Origin: Gammaproteobacteria bacterium
Lineage (GTDB): Bacteria; Pseudomonadota; Gammaproteobacteria; Steroidobacterales; Steroidobacteraceae
Assembly: GCA_005877965.1 (NCBI GenBank)
Contig: VBNP01000095.1
Location: forward strand, 13,626-23,092
Reading direction: 5' to 3'
Length of the DNA: 9,467 nt
The position numbers and the translations under genes were made by a program. The notes beneath the pieces are model-generated. The model had not been told where the DNA came from. It saw only the letters and a program-made list of their open reading frames with translations, and searched no databases. Positions 6,690 to 9,467 of the stretch are shown here, piece by piece; the first letter of the stretch is position 1; every line of letters begins with the position of its first letter.

Positions 6690-7045
6690 GAGTCGGTTCC
6701 TTCGATGAAGCGATCGACAAAGCCGCGCGTCTGCCGCCAGATGTCACTCCACTGGCGCAGCATGGCGCGGCCGTCGTCGGTGATGCGGTAGTAGCGCCGC
6801 GGCGGCCCGGCGTAGGAGGGCACGACGCGGCTGGTGAGCAAGCCCCCGGCGGCGAGAGCACGCAGCACGGGGTAGACGGTGCCCTCCTTGAACAAGGCCT
6901 CGCCTTCGTTGGCCTTCTGCAGGCGCTTGGCGATCTCGTATCCATACAGATCCTCGGTGGTGCGCTCGAGCACGGCGAGCAGCACCAACGCCACGAGGCC
7001 CGCGTTGAGGTCTTTCTGGAACTTGCGTGGCTGGCTATCATCCAT
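6686..7045 (-). CDS. PadR family transcriptional regulator, 119 residues
   Basis: This is a winged-helix DNA-binding protein, normally a dimeric repressor. Family marks are LYGYEIAKRLQKA (helices 1-2), the recognition-helix region FKEGTVYPVLRALAAGGLL, and the wing GPPRRYYRITDDGRAML, followed by a short C-terminal dimerisation helix. The length is that of the small PadR-s2 subclass. The gene is first in the minus-strand operon and its stop overlaps the start of the HAAS/sensor gene. ATG 7045 has no strong Shine-Dalgarno, so the transcript may have a very short leader. Upstream lies a perfect inverted repeat that may be its own operator, so autorepression is likely. It is divergent from the phosphorylase gene, which it might also control. 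Confidence 0.96.
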   Translation of the reverse strand: MDDSQPRKFQKDLNAGLVALVLLAVLERTTEDLYGYEIAKRLQKANEGEALFKEGTVYPVLRALAAGGLLTSRVVPSYAGPPRRYYRITDDGRAMLRQWSDIWRQTRGFVDRFIEGTDS

Positions 7046-7048
7046 TGG

Positions 7049-7105
7049 CTAGTACTGTGAAGTGTATAATACTAGTCGTCAACTAGTATTGATGGATTCC
7101 GACTA
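7049..7105. promoter_or_regulatory. Probable PadR operator and divergent promoter region with four CTAG sites
   Basis: AATACTAGT (7068-7076) and ACTAGTATT (7082-7090) form a perfect 9-bp inverted repeat around CGTCA. Two more CTAG half-sites flank it at 7049-7052 (GGCTAGTACTG) and 7102-7105 (CGACTAGCATAG). Four CTAG in 57 bp is striking because this tetramer is rare in most proteobacterial genomes. The stretch is much more AT-rich than its surroundings. It holds TATAAT on the plus strand (7065-7070) and overlapping TATTAT/TATACA on the minus strand (7063-7071), so a promoter for padR and perhaps one for the rightward gene overlap the inverted repeat. Binding by the adjacent PadR is inference. 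Confidence 0.65.
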
Positions 7106-7124
7106 GCATAGATCGACGGGCCCT

Positions 7125-7198
7125 GCCGGCACGCGGGCACCGGCTGTGGGGCGCGGGGCCGCGCGGGCACCGGAGCACGGCGGCACGGCGGTGCCGGC
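7125..7198. repeat. GC-rich repeat cluster upstream of the phosphorylase gene
   Basis: CGCGGGCACCGG occurs twice in direct orientation, 30 bp apart (7132-7143 and 7162-7173). GCACGGCG is tandemly repeated (7175-7182 and 7183-7190). CGGCAC-GGCG-GTGCCG (7181-7196) forms a hairpin, and GTGCCGGC (7191-7198) can instead pair with GCCGGCAC at 7125-7132. The region is non-coding between divergent genes. It could be a structured leader, if transcription starts at the upstream TATAAT, or simple expansion of a GC-rich spacer. Confidence 0.5.
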
Positions 7199-7227
7199 AT
7201 GCGCAGGCGGGGCGCCCGGCACGGTGC

Positions 7228-7236
7228 TGCTAGACT
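7228..7236 (+). promoter_or_regulatory. Candidate extended -10 for the phosphorylase gene
   Basis: TGCTAGACT gives an extended -10 (TGC then TAGACT), with a start expected near 7243 and a leader of about 17 nt. No recognisable -35 is present in the GC-rich DNA before it. The element resembles the TGCTACGCT proposed before the receptor gene. Confidence 0.38.
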
Positions 7237-7259
7237 TCGCGTCTTTTACGGGACCGGTG

Positions 7260-9467
7260 ATGAGAAACTCGCTCCTGGAAGTCACCCCCGTCATCCCGGG
7301 GAGCCTGTCGCGCCTCCCTGAGCTGGCCGCCAACCTGTTCTTCAGCTGGCACCGTCCCACCCGGGCGTTGTTCGAGGACCTGGATCCGGAGCTGTGGAAG
7401 CAGACCAACGGCAATCCCCGTCTGGTGCTTCGCTGCGTCAACCAGGACACGCTCGAGCGCTGCGCACGCGACGAGCTGTACCTGGCTCGCTACCACCTCG
7501 CGCTCCAGACACTCGAAGCGTACCTGCAGGTCGGCGCGCCCGCCGGCGAGCAGCCGCTGGTCGCGTACTTCTGCGCCGAGTACGGTTTTCACGAGAGCTT
7601 CCCCATCTACTCCGGGGGCCTCGGCGTGCTCGCCGGGGACTACTGCAAGGCGGCGAGCGACGAGCGCGCCAACTTCGTGGCGGTGGGGCTTCTGTACGAG
7701 CAGGGGTATTTCACTCAGACCGTCGATAGCGACGGCGTGCAGCAGGCCGAATATCGCGAGCGCGACCCGCGCGATCTGCCGGTCGAACCGGTGCGCAACA
7801 GCGCGGGCGAGTGGCTCAAGGTGGCGGTGCGCATCACCGGGCGCGAGGTGATCGCGCGGCTGTGGAAGGCGCAGGTGGGCCGCGTTCCGGTCTATCTGCT
7901 CGACACCAATTGCGCGGAGAACATCCCCTCCGATCGCGACATCACCCATCGCCTGTACGGCGGGGACGAGTCGACCAGGGTGCGCCAGGAGATGATCCTC
8001 GGCATCGGCGGCTTGCGCGCGCTGCGCACGCTCGGCGTGCAGCCCGGGGTGTGGCACCTGAATGAAGGGCACGCGGCGTTTTTGATCCTCGAGCTGCTGC
8101 GCGAGCACCTGGCGCAGGGCCTGCCGTTCAACGCCGCGCTCGAAGCGGTGGCGGCGGACTGCGTGTTCACCACGCATACCCCGGTGGCGGCCGGCCACGA
8201 CGCCTTCGGCCTCGAGCTGATCGTCGCGCACTTCGGAGATTTCGTGCGCGAGCTGGGGGTGCCGGTGGAGCGCGTCCTCGAGCTGGCGCGTTCCCCTGCC
8301 ACCCCGGGCCTTTTCAACATGACGCGCCTGGCACTGAGCGGCACGCGCCACGTCAACGGCGTGAGCCGCATCCACGGCGCGGTCTCGGCGCGTCTGTGCG
8401 CGGACCAGTGGCCGGAGGTTCGTCCCGAGGACAACCCGGTCGGCTTCGTGACCAACGGCGTGCACGTGCCGACCTTCCTGCACCAGACCTGGATGGACTT
8501 CTTCGACCGCGAGCTGGGAGGGGAATGGCGCGAGCGGCTGCGCGACCCGGATTTCTGGAGCGCGCTCGAGCGCGTGCCGGACGAGCGCTACTGGGTGACG
8601 GCGCAGGAGGTCAAGGCGCGCATGCTGGCGAGCGTGCGCGAGCGGCTGCAGCGCGAGTACGAGCGCAAGGGCCTCAGTCCCGCGCAGCTGCGCCACGTGA
8701 CGCGCTTCCTCGATCCGCAGCGTCCCGGCGTGCTCACGCTCGGGTTCGCGCGGCGCTTCGCTACCTACAAGCGCGCGACGCTGCTGCTGCGCGACCGCGC
8801 GCGTCTCGCGCGGCTGGTCAGCAATCCCGAGCGCCCCGTGCTGCTGCTGTTCGCCGGCAAGGCGCACCCCGCGGATGAGCCCGGCAAGTACGTGCTGCGC
8901 GAGATCCGCCAGCTCATGATGAGCCAGGAGTTCATGGGACGCATCATCTTCCTGGAAGACTACGACCTGCAGCTCGCGCGCAGCCTGGTCTCGGGCGTCG
9001 ACGTGTGGCTCAACAACCCGATCGCCCCGCTCGAGGCGAGCGGCACCTCCGGCATCAAGGCGGCCATCAACGGCCGCCTCAACCTGAGCATTCTCGATGG
9101 CTGGTGGGCGGAGGGTTGGATGCAGGACAACGGCTGGGGCATACCGCCGGCGAACGTGCAGGATCCGGAGAGGCGCGATGCGCTCGAGGCGGAGTTGATA
9201 CTCGGCACGCTCGAAGAGGAGGTCCTGCCGCTGTACTACGCGCGCGACGACAGCGGCTACCCCGGCGCGTGGGTGAAGCGCAGCAAGCGCGCCATGATGA
9301 CCGTGATTCCCGCTTTCAACATGCGCCGCGTGCTGTTCGACTACACCCAGGGGCTGTACCAGCCGGCGGTGGCGCAGTACCGGCGCCTCGCCGCCAACGC
9401 CTTCAGCGGCGCGCGCACGCTCGCGGACTGGAAGACGCGCGCGCGGCAGGCCTGGTCGAAGGTGAGC
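7260..9467 (+). CDS. glgP: Alpha-glucan (glycogen/maltodextrin) phosphorylase, C-terminus beyond window
   Basis: The enzyme splits alpha-1,4-glucan with phosphate to give glucose 1-phosphate, using pyridoxal phosphate (PLP), in the cytoplasm. The frame is open from ATG 7260 to the window end (736 codons, no stop). The N-terminal 95 residues fit the DUF3417 domain (LPELAANLFFSWHRPTRALF). The catalytic part shows YSGGLGVLAGD (117-127), HLNEGHAAF (H271), TTHTPVAAGHD (H306), VTNGVH (398-402), GFARRFATYKRA (496-506), FAGKAHPAD (531-539) and EASGTSGIK with the PLP-binding lysine at 600, followed by LSILDGWW. This pattern matches the TIGR02094-type phosphorylases, not the E. coli MalP/GlgP type. GGGA at 7250-7253 is a modest ribosome site; GTG 7257, one codon earlier, is an alternative start. 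Homologues are usually somewhat longer, so roughly a hundred residues are probably missing. It is divergent from padR. Confidence 0.96.
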   Translation, partial: MRNSLLEVTPVIPGSLSRLPELAANLFFSWHRPTRALFEDLDPELWKQTNGNPRLVLRCVNQDTLERCARDELYLARYHLALQTLEAYLQVGAPAGEQPLVAYFCAEYGFHESFPIYSGGLGVLAGDYCKAASDERANFVAVGLLYEQGYFTQTVDSDGVQQAEYRERDPRDLPVEPVRNSAGEWLKVAVRITGREVIARLWKAQVGRVPVYLLDTNCAENIPSDRDITHRLYGGDESTRVRQEMILGIGGLRALRTLGVQPGVWHLNEGHAAFLILELLREHLAQGLPFNAALEAVAADCVFTTHTPVAAGHDAFGLELIVAHFGDFVRELGVPVERVLELARSPATPGLFNMTRLALSGTRHVNGVSRIHGAVSARLCADQWPEVRPEDNPVGFVTNGVHVPTFLHQTWMDFFDRELGGEWRERLRDPDFWSALERVPDERYWVTAQEVKARMLASVRERLQREYERKGLSPAQLRHVTRFLDPQRPGVLTLGFARRFATYKRATLLLRDRARLARLVSNPERPVLLLFAGKAHPADEPGKYVLREIRQLMMSQEFMGRIIFLEDYDLQLARSLVSGVDVWLNNPIAPLEASGTSGIKAAINGRLNLSILDGWWAEGWMQDNGWGIPPANVQDPERRDALEAELILGTLEEEVLPLYYARDDSGYPGAWVKRSKRAMMTVIPAFNMRRVLFDYTQGLYQPAVAQYRRLAANAFSGARTLADWKTRARQAWSKVS

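Noticed and set aside
7230..8867. A 545-codon open frame on the minus strand
   Set aside because: It is fully antisense to the phosphorylase gene, whose motifs are unmistakable. The predicted product is an Arg/His/Ala-rich mix without recognisable domains, as expected from high-GC shadow frames.

Overview
This is a high-GC window, probably from a Gammaproteobacterium of the Steroidobacterales/Nevskiales/Xanthomonadales kind. That placement is inferred from a GSRI-type TonB-dependent receptor with a signal peptide, the DUF3417-type glycogen phosphorylase, and the codon use. I see no rRNA, tRNA, CRISPR array, insertion sequence or phage gene. The window holds seven protein genes; the two at the edges run out of view.

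Left part (1-4568): a TPR protein with a C-terminal aspartyl/asparaginyl beta-hydroxylase domain is read leftwards and leaves the window at position 1. It is divergent from a large TonB-dependent outer-membrane receptor (1662-4535). The roughly 370-bp space between them holds hairpins, a perfect 14-bp palindrome, an 18-bp dyad and candidate -10 elements facing both ways. A shared control region is therefore plausible. A perfect 11-bp stem right after the receptor stop separates it from the convergent operon on its right.

Middle part (4578-7045, minus strand): this looks like a four-gene operon, padR regulator > HAAS/sensor membrane protein > exported protein of unknown function > exported DUF192 protein. 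The first two genes overlap by 4 bp (ATGA); the remaining gaps are 33 and 15 bp. An AT-rich control region before padR carries a perfect 9-bp inverted repeat and four CTAG tetranucleotides within 57 bp. This is the likely PadR operator, and it suggests an autoregulated signalling unit whose outputs act at or outside the inner membrane.

Right part (7046-9467): divergent from padR is an alpha-glucan (glycogen/maltodextrin) phosphorylase with an intact PLP-lysine motif. At least 736 residues are present and the frame is still open at the window end. Its upstream region is GC-rich and repetitive.

The most interesting points are the hydroxylase/receptor divergent pair with its unusual regulatory DNA, the seven cysteine pairs of the receptor, and the PadR-HAAS unit that ends in two exported proteins, one of them of a kind I do not recognise. 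I did not find a clearly new defence or mobile system here.
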